A stretch of 64,000 nucleotides of DNA from Clostridium estertheticum. Its GTDB lineage: Bacteria; Bacillota; Clostridia; Clostridiales; Clostridiaceae. Positions 7,827-17,335 of the stretch are shown piece by piece. Numbering within the stretch: the first letter of the stretch is position 1; every line of letters starts with the position of its first letter. The notes under the pieces were generated by a model, which saw only the letters and a list, made by a program, of their open reading frames with translations, searched no databases and was not told where the DNA came from. The stretch covers positions 1,178,001-1,242,000 of the forward strand of contig NZ_CP086239.1 in assembly GCF_026650985.1 (NCBI RefSeq). Reading direction: 5' to 3'. The position numbers and the translations under genes are program-made.

Positions 7827-10079
7827 ATGGCAAAAATTAATTGGATGGATATTACTAGAGAAAATGTTATAAAAGCGATTGAGATTTTTCATGCTGAAAA
7901 TACAGAGTATCCAAGCTCAAAGTCCACATTTCTTATATATAATGGCAAGAAGCTTCCTGCTAAGCATATTCGTGGAATGGCATACAAGGTGGCATATGGA
8001 AAAGAAATTAGCAAGAATGATTTCGGCGGTGGCATGGAGACGATGCGTTTTTTTGAAAGACTGGGATTTGAAATATTTTATACAGGTAAATCAGAGCATA
8101 TAGATAAAAAATCAGTTATAAAGCAAAAACAATCAAAACAGACGATTGGAGCAGTACAAGCACAGTTAATTATGAATGCAAAACAGGCATCAGCCGATAA
8201 AATTAAAATTCCAGCAAAAGCTGTCATAGAGCAGAAAAATGCATTACAGCTACTGCTTAATAGAATTTTTAATGGAGACATTGTATGTGAAAAAACATTC
8301 CCTTGGTTGAAGGCACCAGATATAATCGAAGGAGATTATGAGAATTTATACAAATCGATATCTGAGTATAGAGGAGATAAAGCATTTGCTAAGAGAAATG
8401 TTCAATTAAGATGTGATTTCGTTTGTGAAAGTGAAAAATTGATTATTGAGTATGATGAAAGGCAGCATTTTTCACAGGCAAGAAAAGTATCATTGTTGTC
8501 TTATCCAGATATTTCAGTGTACTTTGATAGACAACTATGGATACAGGCATGTAAGGATATAAATGCAAAAGATGGACAGCCGGTGAATCGGGATGAAGTA
8601 AGAGCTTATTATGATAGCATAAGAGATATCGAATCCAGTAAGCAAGGATATAAATTAGTTAGAATAATGCATGGACAGACAGATTTTGAAGCTGATGGGG
8701 CAGAAGAGAGTTTAAAAAAGCTACTGAATATAAAATTGGAAGTTGCGATAAATACTAAGATACAGAGCAATGATGGTTTGAAAATAGGGTTATATCTGCA
8801 GACTAATGAACTTAAAAATGGAGCAGATTTTGCAAATGCTATTGAGATTGTGAAAAAATCTGACTTCGATATTTTTGTATTACCAGAGCTTTCATATTGC
8901 TCTTTTCATTCTTTATTAACAAATGCAGATATATGTATTAAAGAAGATATAAATAATATTTTTAAAGCTTGCATTAATCTTAGTGAAGAAATTGGAAAAG
9001 CTGTGATTGTAAGCAGTGTAGATGTGTATGGCACCATTTTTAGTGTTTTTTCTAATGCACTTGCAAATGAAACTGAAACAGCTAATGCGTTATATATTAA
9101 GCATACTATGACTGAATGTTCTGCATTAGAATTAGAAGAGTATCGTGAAATTTCCAAGTCAATGTTTGAACCTATTTTATATAAAGGGTATAGGATAGGA
9201 ATGACGATCTGTTATGACTGCAATCATTCATTGTTTAGTAGGATGTATGGAATAAAAGGTGTTGATGTTATTATTAACAGCACTGGCGGTAATGTTGTTT
9301 ATGATAAGTGGTATAAATATAACAAAGTTAGAGCAATAGAAAATGCTTGCTATAATTTCGTTACAATGGGTGGTGATGGAACAGTCGCAAATCCACATTC
9401 ATATGTATATGGTTTTAATGCAATTGGCAAAGAACTAAAACCATACAATATTATGAAGAAAACGACTGCGTTAAATTTACCGGGAAGCATCTATGTTTAT
9501 GATACATCATTGGATGATGGTTGTGCAGCGAAAGATAAAAGCCATAACCAATCAAAAACTCGTAACAAGAATTATCAGCTAGAGATACCAGTTGGTGGTA
9601 TCAATGAACTCTTGAGTCAATCAAAAAGATTGACCGATGGAATATATGTTTATAAAGTTAAGGATAAGAATGTTGTATTTTGCTTAGTTGAAGGAAATGA
9701 TATTCTGAAACCAGAAAAAGTCCTCCCTTTACTATATGCTAAGGAACTAACGGAAATCAGTAATAAGAGGTATATTGTTGTGAATAAACACAAGTATATT
9801 GAAGATGAGATTTTCTCAAATAAGCTATCTGTGGTATTAAAGGTTCGTTCTATGGAGAACTTTTGTGCAGTTATTATAGAATCAGATAATATTAATGAGT
9901 GTTATCAGTGTGGTAAAAATCGTACTGCACAGGTTTTGCAATCAGAAAATGGAAAATTTGGTATAGACTTAGATAGAACTACGGGGCCAGAAGCTATATG
10001 GAAAAACAAAGAGGGTATGAAAGCCAGTTGGCGTGAAAATTTTGAGTGGTTAATTCATGAGATGGATAAAAATTTATAA
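7827..10079 (+). CDS. Three-domain fusion: ScoMcrA-like head, endonuclease-like domain, nitrilase-family domain
   Basis: A 750-residue cytoplasmic protein; ATG 7827 is preferred over GTG 7821 because GGAGAGG is then correctly spaced. Numbering is from GTG. Residues 8-84 (ITRENVIKAIEIF, KKLPAKHIRGMAYK, NDFGGGMETMRFFERLGF) resemble the N-terminal head of ScoMcrA-type Type IV restriction enzymes. Residues about 140-305 look like a DUF559/Vsr-like PD-(D/E)XK nuclease (RCDF 197-200, IIEYDERQHF 208-217). Residues 320-570 form a carbon-nitrogen hydrolase domain with candidate triad Glu356 (LPELS), Lys427 (IKHTM) and Cys464 (TICYD). The last 170 residues are unassigned. No partner follows, only recombinase debris. 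A defence role is inferred; nitrilase domains also occur in DRT1 reverse transcriptases. Confidence 0.7.
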   Translation: MAKINWMDITRENVIKAIEIFHAENTEYPSSKSTFLIYNGKKLPAKHIRGMAYKVAYGKEISKNDFGGGMETMRFFERLGFEIFYTGKSEHIDKKSVIKQKQSKQTIGAVQAQLIMNAKQASADKIKIPAKAVIEQKNALQLLLNRIFNGDIVCEKTFPWLKAPDIIEGDYENLYKSISEYRGDKAFAKRNVQLRCDFVCESEKLIIEYDERQHFSQARKVSLLSYPDISVYFDRQLWIQACKDINAKDGQPVNRDEVRAYYDSIRDIESSKQGYKLVRIMHGQTDFEADGAEESLKKLLNIKLEVAINTKIQSNDGLKIGLYLQTNELKNGADFANAIEIVKKSDFDIFVLPELSYCSFHSLLTNADICIKEDINNIFKACINLSEEIGKAVIVSSVDVYGTIFSVFSNALANETETANALYIKHTMTECSALELEEYREISKSMFEPILYKGYRIGMTICYDCNHSLFSRMYGIKGVDVIINSTGGNVVYDKWYKYNKVRAIENACYNFVTMGGDGTVANPHSYVYGFNAIGKELKPYNIMKKTTALNLPGSIYVYDTSLDDGCAAKDKSHNQSKTRNKNYQLEIPVGGINELLSQSKRLTDGIYVYKVKDKNVVFCLVEGNDILKPEKVLPLLYAKELTEISNKRYIVVNKHKYIEDEIFSNKLSVVLKVRSMENFCAVIIESDNINECYQCGKNRTAQVLQSENGKFGIDLDRTTGPEAIWKNKEGMKASWRENFEWLIHEMDKNL

Positions 10080-10222
10080 TATGTCCAAATGTAGATAAGT
10101 ATTCAATAATAATAGACTTATTCCCAAGAACAGAAGCAATCAAAAATATTAAGATTTACAGCTTCAACCCGGGTTGACATCAATACGAGCCTTTTGAACT
10201 ATCTGATATTGTTTACCAATAT
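10080..10222. other. Short gene-free stretch
   Basis: No gene or clear hairpin recognised between the fusion protein and repeat copy A. Confidence 0.3.
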
Positions 10223-10332
10223 AGAGGGGTGTGCACCTTTTAGCAGAAGTACTATACAATTTAGCAGAATTAAAATTAATAGCTTTAATAAAAAAAGCCG
10301 CTAAATTGTATCAAACTTATAGTTATTAGACA
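10223..10332 (+). repeat. Dispersed repeat, copy A
   Basis: Begins with the core GTGTGCACCTTTTAGC (10229-10244). Its last 30 bases (10303-10332) are identical to 23581-23610 (copy C), and the intervening bases are clearly related. One frame ends KKAAKLYQTYSY-stop, and the related frame in copy C ends KKSDKLYQTYSY-stop, so it may be the tail of an old gene of a shared mobile element. The repeat abuts serine-recombinase remnant 2 directly. Confidence 0.7.
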
Positions 10333-11283
10333 AGATGAAAGTAGAAGTATTTCAGAAAATTCCACATGGGGCATAAGACGGAAATTTGAGCAGGGAAAAG
10401 TAACAGTCAATTGCACAAAGTTTCTAGGCTACGATAAAGGCGATGATGGTAATCTAGTTATTAATGCGAAACAAGCCAAGATAGTTAAGAGGATTTATAC
10501 AGGTTACCTTATGGCAAAGGTCCCAATAGAATAGCTAAGGAACTTGAAGAAGATGGAATTCCAAACTGGAACGGTAAAGCAAAATGGTATGAAAACAGCA
10601 TTAGAAAAATGCTAAGTAATGAGAAATATAAAGGGGATGCTTTACTACAAAAGACCTACACTGTAGATTTTCTTACAAAGAGGAGAGTTGATAATAATGG
10701 AGAAGTTCCTCAATACTATGTCGAAGAGAGCCATCCTGCAATTATAGATAAGGAAAAGTGGGAGGCTGTGCAGCTTGAGATGAAGAGAAGAAAAGCTTTT
10801 GCAAAACAATATAACATAAGCGAAATTGATTATGCCACAGCAAATAATCCTTTTGCAGGAAGAGTTATTTGTGGAGCCTGCGGTAGTACCTTTGGTAGAA
10901 AGGTATGGAATTCTACAGATGAAAGATTACGAAGAGTAGTGTGGAGGTGCAATAAGAAGTATGAGGTGAAAGGAAAAAAGGGCTGTGGGAATAAGCATAT
11001 AGATGATAAGATTCTATACTAAGCATTCATAAATACCTTCAATGTCATAATTGAAAATAAGGCTTACTTCATGGAGAAGTGGAAGGCAGAGTCGCAGAGT
11101 GAAAATTTGCTTCGAAGGTATAAAGCTGATGAGTTTATTAAAATGATAGCTGAGGCAGAGCCAATAAAAGAGTTTGATATAGATATTTATTTCAAGATGA
11201 TCGAAAAAATGATTGTTTTTGAAGGAAATAAAATTATTGTAACTTTGCTTGATGGGACTGAAATAGAAGTTTTAATTAAATAA
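10333..11283 (+). pseudogene. Large serine recombinase remnant 2 (no catalytic domain)
   Basis: Homology begins at ESRSISENSTWGIRRKFEQG right after repeat A. It continues through the Recombinase domain ([34 protein letters not shown]), the zinc ribbon (CGACGSTFGRKVW) and the C-terminus to a natural stop at 11283. Lesions are a frameshift near 10500 and TAA at about 11021-11023 (IDDKILY-stop-AFINTF). The resolvase catalytic domain is missing, as in remnants 1 and 4. It is the relic of an ICE or phage integrase. Confidence 0.85.
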
Positions 11284-11488
11284 GGGATTTAAATAGGATA
11301 GTTGGATTGACCTTGAACAACTTTTTGTTTTTTCGAATATATATTTATGGTTTGTTATAATTTGTATATTGTACGTAAATCTTGGTGGTATATAAGAAAT
11401 TTTTGGGTGAATGTCTGAAATAATATGTTATATTATAATCAGAGATGTAGTACAAATCATAATATTGATTACTTGAGAGGGGAAAAAG

Positions 11489-12376
11489 ATGATTGATTCT
11501 ATTGAAAAGTTTTTGCAGGAAGAAAATCCTGCTTTGTATGATTTTAAAAACCAATTTCAAAACCCAAATGAAGATAATGATAATAGTATTCGCAAGTATT
11601 TTCTATATAAATTGTATTCTAGAGATTGCGATAAATGTCAGTTGGCGTATGACATATATAATAGACTTTGGGGATGGCCATTGGAAGTGAATTACAACTA
11701 TAGATTGGTTAAATTGAATAATAGTAAGGTATTATTAGGAACTGAAACTATTAATTCATTTTGGACAACTTATAAGGTTGTATTACAGACTTTTTATCAT
11801 GATTATAAAGATGAATTTCATAATCAAAACCCCGATAAAGGCTATCGCGCTCAGGGAAAAGTATTATATGAGTGGTTATCAAATAAAGAACAGATTAAGG
11901 AAGTAGAAAAAAAGATTATAGATAAACAGGGTGAATTTAAAATATATGAAGAACTATGTAAATTTTCTCAATTAACACATTCAATTGGAAATTTCACACT
12001 CATTCCTGTTGGATTTAATGCTGTAAAAGGAACAAGATGGGATGTGCAAGATTATTTTGATTTATTTCTAGATAAATGGAAAACAGGAGAGTGGATGATA
12101 GATCAAAATAAGTTTAAGCCATATTTAAAAAAATTTCTGTTAGAAGATTATTGTCCAAATAATGAAATCATATCATTGTTTAAGAATGTTAATAGGCAAG
12201 GTAATCAAAAGATCGATGGGCATTCAGAAATTATAGATAAAACGTCAATAGATGAGGGTAAAAAGATATACAGTATTAAACCCAGCGATAATGAAGAGTT
12301 GTATAATTATCTATATAATGTAAATCATCTTATTGAAGAAAGAGGAAAAAAGATAGTAGAAAACTTAAAAAAGTAA
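11489..12376 (+). CDS. Uncharacterised 295-residue protein
   Basis: Intact gene with a strong ribosome binding site (GAGAGGGG, 11475-11482), a TATAAT-type box near 11433 and its own terminator, so an independent transcript. The protein is soluble, acidic-basic mixed and helical. The segment SIGNFTLIPVGFNAVKGTRW followed by DYFDLFLDKWK resembles uncharacterised bacterial families of the DUF6994 kind, in which a TIGNFTL/P.GFN motif precedes a DYFDL helix. I do not know its reaction. It lies between two recombinase relics, so it is probably cargo of a former mobile element. Function unassigned. Confidence 0.7.
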   Translation: MIDSIEKFLQEENPALYDFKNQFQNPNEDNDNSIRKYFLYKLYSRDCDKCQLAYDIYNRLWGWPLEVNYNYRLVKLNNSKVLLGTETINSFWTTYKVVLQTFYHDYKDEFHNQNPDKGYRAQGKVLYEWLSNKEQIKEVEKKIIDKQGEFKIYEELCKFSQLTHSIGNFTLIPVGFNAVKGTRWDVQDYFDLFLDKWKTGEWMIDQNKFKPYLKKFLLEDYCPNNEIISLFKNVNRQGNQKIDGHSEIIDKTSIDEGKKIYSIKPSDNEELYNYLYNVNHLIEERGKKIVENLKK

Positions 12377-12394
12377 TATTAAAGAATTTAAGGT

Positions 12395-12431
12395 ACCATT
12401 GCAAAGCCAAAGTGCTGTAATGGTTTTTTTT
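12395..12431 (+). terminator. Rho-independent terminator after the 11489 gene
   Basis: ACCATTGCA (12395-12403) pairs with TGTAATGGT (12416-12424), a 9-bp stem with one G-U pair, followed by eight T residues. Confidence 0.8.
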
Positions 12432-12480
12432 ACGTCAAGAGGTGATTAACTATTTCTGAAACTTCTGTGTTAAAGGTAAA

Positions 12481-12627
12481 GTGAACCTAAAGTTTTATCA
12501 GTATATGATTATTGTCTATGGATTTTCGGAGGATGAAGTTGAAATGTTAAATGATTTTATGAATCGAGAATACCTTGCCATAATTGGATATATTGGTGGA
12601 ACTGGAAGGGGAAACGGTATATCTTGA
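12481..12627 (+). pseudogene. Short 48-codon reading frame, probable fragment
   Basis: From GTG 12481, reads VNLKFYQYMIIVYGFSEDEV then EMLNDFMNREYLAIIGYI and stops at 12625-12627 where the next recombinase remnant begins. No clear ribosome binding site. Possibly the start of a small gene truncated by the recombinase debris; not recognised. Confidence 0.3.
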
Positions 12628-12975
12628 AATGTAAAGAAGTATAAAGGTGATGCTTTACTGAAAAAGACCTACACAGTAGATTTCCTCACGAAGAAGAGAG
12701 TTGCGAATAATGGAGATGTTTTTCAATACTATGTTGAAGAGAGCCATCCTGAAATTATAGATAAAGGAAAGTGGGAGGCACAGATGCAGAGTGAAAATTT
12801 GCTTCAGAGGTATAAAATTGGTGAGTTTATAAAAATGATAGTTGATGCAGAGTCAATAAACGAGTTTAATTTGGAGTTATACTTTAAAATAATTGAGATG
12901 ATGATAGTTTTCGAAGAAAATAAGATTATTGTAACTTTGATTGAGGGTACACAGATTGAGGTTTTAATTGGATAG
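12628..12975 (+). pseudogene. Large serine recombinase remnant 3 (internal deletion)
   Basis: One open frame joins the middle of a recombinase ([20 protein letters not shown], then [18 protein letters not shown]) directly to its C-terminus ([20 protein letters not shown] to the natural end). Compared with remnant 2, the zinc ribbon and coiled coil between KWEA and SENLL are deleted in frame. The 5' half is also missing. It is very similar to remnant 2, so both probably derive from copies of one element. Confidence 0.8.
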
Positions 12976-13169
12976 AGGACTTTAATGGGGTCAGTTGGAG
13001 TGGATAATTTCACTTTGACTGTTTTTTGTTTATAGGATTAAGTTTATCAGAACAATCTTGAGAATGATGTAACTTAGATCTTTAAAGAAGTAAATGAAAT
13101 GTATGAAACTTTCACTAAGTGGAAATAAATGATTATGAGTAACTACTATTTTAGGAGTGATATTTAATT

Positions 13170-13870
13170 ATGGAGTATATATTACAAAACACTGATATTT
13201 TTGATAAGAGATTGCTGATAAATTCAACATAATTATTGAAAGTAGCAAGGATAATTTTATTAAAGGAAGTGTCTATAAATTCACTGTAAGCTTTCATGTG
13301 AAGTTATTAGATGATACGAGATTTGAGGGATTTAATGTTCCGGTTCCAAGTAAGACAAATAAAGGTACAAAAAAGGATGAAATTTATGAAGTAATGAGTT
13401 TTCAACTGAGAAGGTTAGAGAAGGTTCTTAATGAAAATGGTGCAGAAGTATCCTCGACAACAATTCAAGGAGAATATTTAGACTCTGAGAACATCATAAA
13501 AATAGTGATTTGTGAAGATACTTCAGAACGTAAATTTATGGGAAGGGGTAAGAGCAGAAAGAGTGTGAAAGTTAGTTCTATAGTGCCAAGAATGCCATTC
13601 ACACAAAAAAATGTTACGAAACTTGCATCGGAAAGATTAAATAATATATTCATTAACTTTATAGCTGTAATTAGGGATAAAAAGTTAATGTCAGAAATAT
13701 TAGAAATAGAAGAAACTGAGGATGATGGAAAGCTATTTAATGCTTTTAATAAGCAGTATGGAGAGTTATGGCTGGCTACTAGTGAAAGAGAAAAGGAACT
13801 TTTGGAACATTTAAAGAAAAGAAGCTTGATTGTGATTGAGAAGTACAATGAGAAAGAAAACAAAGCATAA
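13170..13870 (+). pseudogene. Uncharacterised protein, 5' frameshift
   Basis: ATG 13170, with AGGAGTGA upstream, gives MEYILQNTDIFDKRLLINST and stops at 13230. Shifting one base near 13207 gives EIADKFNIIIESSKDNFIK, which runs on without interruption through the downstream frame (KLLDDTRFEGFNVPVPSK onward) to 13870. One lost A in the AAG/AAAG run explains the break. A truncated 190-residue product could start at the ATG at 13298 but lacks a good ribosome binding site. Soluble and lysine-rich near KFMGRGKSRKSVKVSS; no family recognised. Confidence 0.55.
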
Positions 13871-13970
13871 TAGTGAACTTCCTATTTCATTGTAACTTTA
13901 TTAAAATTGAATATAAGTAAAGTGTATAGATACCTTGTGATATAAATAGATTATTTTAAGAGGTGATTTT

Positions 13971-15116
13971 ATGGATTTTATGGATTTTAGATATGTTTCA
14001 GGCAACGAGAGGGAAAATTTGTACAAAGAAGTTTTGACAGAGCCAATGACAACTGTAGCTAAAAGGTATAATATGTCTGACAGTGTGTTAAGAAAGAATT
14101 GTAGAAGGTTAGGGATACCTCTAGCAACTAGTGGATATTGGTCAAAAATTAAAGCTGGTAAGAAGATTGCAAAAGACCCTTTGCCAGACGTATATTGAAT
14201 AATAAAAAAATATGTCCATGACTATGTAATTAAATTAAAAGATGATATAAAAAAATAAGTGATGATGAATTGATTTCCGATGAGGAATTAAGTTTATTAA
14301 GTACAGAGACAGTTAAATTTATTAGGGATAAATGTTCAAAAATACAGGTAAGAACGCAGCTTAGAAATCCACACCGGTTGATTATAGAACATAAAGAAGG
14401 TATTAAAAATAGAAAAAAAATAAGCAAAGATGTAAAGCCGGTGAATATAAGTTTATACAATTTTAAAAATATAATAGTGTGGATAGAGGAAATGAACCTA
14501 TTCTTCCAATATATGTTTCAAATTTTAATATAAATAGAGCCTATAGAATAGTGGATTCTCTTATAAATACTTTAGATGAAATGGAAGGACGTATTTTGGT
14601 TAGAAGAATATCAGAAAAGGATATTGGTGGATTTCTTATAATGCATACTATTTTTTACTTTGAAGTTGAAGAAGAAGTTAATAAGGTAAAAGCAAAAAAA
14701 CGGATAAGTGAATCAAAAAACATTTTGGTAATGTCAATTAAGGCAGAGGGTTACTTAAATAGTAATATAGTAGAGCAATTGATGAACTTGAGGATAGAAA
14801 GCAGGATAGGAAATGGGAGGAGGAAAAGAGACAACGTCGCTTAGAGAAAATGCGAAAGGGGGAATTGGAAGAAGTAAAATTTTTGGAACAGGCTGTTTCT
14901 GACTGGAATAAAGCACAAATGATAAGAATGTTTGCTGAAGACATGGAAAAAGAACTGAGTAAAGTCGTAGATAATGCAAAGAAAGAGAAAATATTAAGAT
15001 GGTTAGAATGGTCAAGAAATAAAGCAGACTGGCTAGATCCTTTAACTGCTAAGGAAGATGAGCTACTTGGGAAAAGTAAACATATATTTGATATAATAAA
15101 TGAGGATAACATTTAA
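13971..15116 (+). pseudogene. HTH-headed defence-island protein broken by several lesions
   Basis: The N-terminus (RENLYKEVLTEPMTTVAKRY, NMSDSVLRKNCRRLGIPLA, SGYWSKIKAGKK) is the HTH module that heads a roughly 350-400-residue family common in accessory islands. The rest is recoverable across frames: TGA at 14196-14198, a shift near 14250 in an A run, another near 14475, and another near 14770. The C-terminal half (EEEKRQRRLEKMRKGELEEV, FLEQAVSDWNKAQMIRMFAE, WLEWSRNKADWLDPL) is the charged helical tail of the same family. At least four lesions make it dead. Homology of every piece in the right order shows a single former gene. Confidence 0.75.
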
Positions 15117-15284
15117 ATAATTATTTATAGGGTGAAAGGGCTTAAATAGAATTGCAATTGCATGAAATCTTCTCTGAGATATGGCGGGTTTAGCTTGAAT
15201 TTATTAATTGCATAAATGTATGAGTCCTAAGAATTTCGAGTCCCTCATTACCATAATGGGTATCTTTTACACAAAAGTTTGAAA

Positions 15285-15345
15285 TAAATCAAATAAATGC
15301 GCACCCCCTATGGAGTTGAATTAAGGAGTGTGCATTTTTAGCGTG
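15285..15345 (+). repeat. Dispersed repeat, copy B (imperfect palindrome)
   Basis: TGCGCACCCCCTA is followed after a short loop by AAGGAGTGTGCATTTTTAGC (core 15328-15342). The arms are near inverted repeats, and the whole is related to copy D at 23733-23780. No gene is visible in the rest of 15117-15560. Confidence 0.55.
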
Positions 15346-15630
15346 GGAGGATAACCGTAAATTAGCTGAGCATTGAAGAATGATATTAATATAACATATG
15401 TTGTCGTAAATAATAAAACATTGCATTTTATGTAATAAAATAGTAATGTATATTGTGATATAATAATTAAAATTAAGGCCCCAAAACTATTCGTTTAAGA
15501 TTAGACTAGCTAGTTAAAGTCAACCATTTATTATAAATTTGTTTTGAGCTATTTAGATTAATTTTGTGCACAACAAAAAGATCGTTTCGAAAGACGAACG
15601 ATGGTAAAAAAAGGGAGGTAATAAAATAAA

Positions 15631-16927
15631 TTAGGCAGCTATAATAGTTTTATTCTCTAAAAACATTTTCTGGTGTAGTTTTGGATCTCTAACTTGGTAC
15701 TCTTCTTGATTTCTTAAAACAGCAAACAGATATTTAATAAGCTTGTGCATAACTGCAACTAAAGCGACTTTTGCCTTTTTACCTTTTAGGTTTTCTTTAT
15801 AGTATTTAAGTAAAACATGATTTGTGGCTTCTCCATTACGCTTCATTCTAATGGAAGCCAAAGCAGCTGCATATAGAGCTCTTCTGCCAAATCTTGTTCC
15901 ACGTTTAGATATTTTAACTTTATCGCCCTTAAAGTTACCAGATTCATTAACAGCAGGATCGACTCCGAAGAAAGCCACAAGCTGTTTTGGAGTAACAAAT
16001 TTATCAATACCACCAATTTCAGCTAATATCGTTATTGCAGTATTATATCCAATACCTGGTATAGACATTAACAACAATATATTTTTGCGGAAAGTAATGG
16101 ACATTTCATCACTGTCTATAAAACATTTAATCTTTTTAAAAGCGTAGCTATTTCAGTATCAATGGCTTCATAGATTGCTATAGAAGTAGTAATAGACACT
16201 GACAACCATGGTGATGTTAAACTAACAAACTGAGCATTTTCAGATGCCTCTACGAGGTTATCATATTTTTTTTCAGCCCACTTAATGCCTTTTCTTGAAT
16301 TAAGCAATATATCTATGATATCTTGTTTTTGAGCTGAAATAACTTCCTGCGGAGTAGGATATTTTTTTAAAATTTTAATTGAAACTAATCCACAGGTGTT
16401 AGAAAATACTTTTTGATATCCACTAAAAGATATGTACAGAGAATTACTAAGTTTCTTTTTAAATCCGGATCTAGTATCAATAAGTTTATAGTAATCGCGT
16501 ACTAATAACTTTAATGTGAAAATTTCAATATCGGAATCAGATGAAACTTTGATATCTTGGAACTTTCCTAGTTGTGCAATAGATAATGCGTCATTTCTAT
16601 CATTTTTCACTTTTCTTATGTTCTTATTTTTGTTACAATTAGTAACAAGAGGATTAATAACGAAGGTCTCAAACTTCTTATCCTTAAGAAAGTGGAAAAG
16701 TGTTAGATGATACACGCCTGTGGACTCCATAAAGAACACAGGTGTTGTGGAAAACTCTCTTTTTATGCTTTTTTTATTTGCTCAATTAAGTAGTTAAAAC
16801 CAAGGGCAGTATGAAAGAGTTTAAAAGGTTTTCTATACTGACTACCATCAGGAGCAAGGATTGAGGCAAAAGAGAATTCAGAAGCAACATCGATGCCTAC
16901 TACAAGACTATTTAGGTTTTTTGACAT
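15631..16927 (-). pseudogene. IS110-family DEDD transposase, two frameshifts
   Basis: The start is ATG 16927-16925 with GGAGATG upstream; the product begins MSKNLNSLVVGIDVASEFSF, carrying the first catalytic Asp in GID. The frame breaks near 16775 (A run), resumes as FFMESTGVYHLTLFHFLKDK with the RNDALSIAQ motif, breaks again near 16115, and resumes as LLMSIPGIGYNTAITILAEI, which carries the C-terminal Transposase_20 domain with the catalytic-serine region (FFGVDPAVNESGNFKGD, SKRGTRFGRRALY). About 400 residues in total, normal for the family. In IS110 enzymes the RuvC-like DEDD domain and the serine domain work together with a bridge RNA. With two shifts it is inactive unless recoded. Confidence 0.9.
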
Positions 16928-17165
16928 ATATAACATCTCCTTTTTTAAAAGTGAGATAGAGTAGAGATTCCACTTCTATCAATGAGGCTGCAACCTCGTT
17001 TGTGACACGGGTAGTTCCAAAATTGGAAACCCAACCAGCTAAAACACAGAAAACTCACTGATGGAATGATACGCTAATTTACGAGTATAGGCAATTACTT
17101 ACCTCTCAGGAGGAAAACATCTATCTTCTCTAATCAGGAAATATTATATCATTGTGCATTAACCG
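16928..17165 (-). ncRNA. Candidate bridge-RNA region of the IS110 element
   Basis: In IS110-group elements the long non-coding end upstream of the transposase encodes the bridge RNA. Here about 240 non-coding bases precede the transposase start, contain several short dyads (for example GAGGCTGCAACCTC near 16984-16997), and carry no gene. Assignment rests on position and family knowledge; loop sequences matching target and donor were not determined. Confidence 0.4.
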
Positions 17166-17335
17166 GTTACCAGTATCCAATATTGGTAATTGACAATAAT
17201 CAGAATTAAGACGAGATTAATTAAAAGTAAATTATAAGTTGCGAACATTAAAAAAGATATTAGTTATGATATTCGTATTTGATATGACTGATTTGTTATC
17301 AATGCTTACAACTACATTATACGAGGAGGAATGAT

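Larger units (their letters stand above)
15540..17165 (-). mobile_element. IS110-family element, inactive
   Basis: A broken DEDD transposase on the minus strand lies between two non-coding ends and has no terminal inverted repeats, as expected for IS110. The ends cannot be fixed from one copy. A stem (ATCGTTTCG / CGAACGAT, about 15578-15602) lies beyond the transposase stop, and about 240 bases of structured non-coding DNA lie upstream of the transposase start. Limits given are approximate. Confidence 0.7.
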
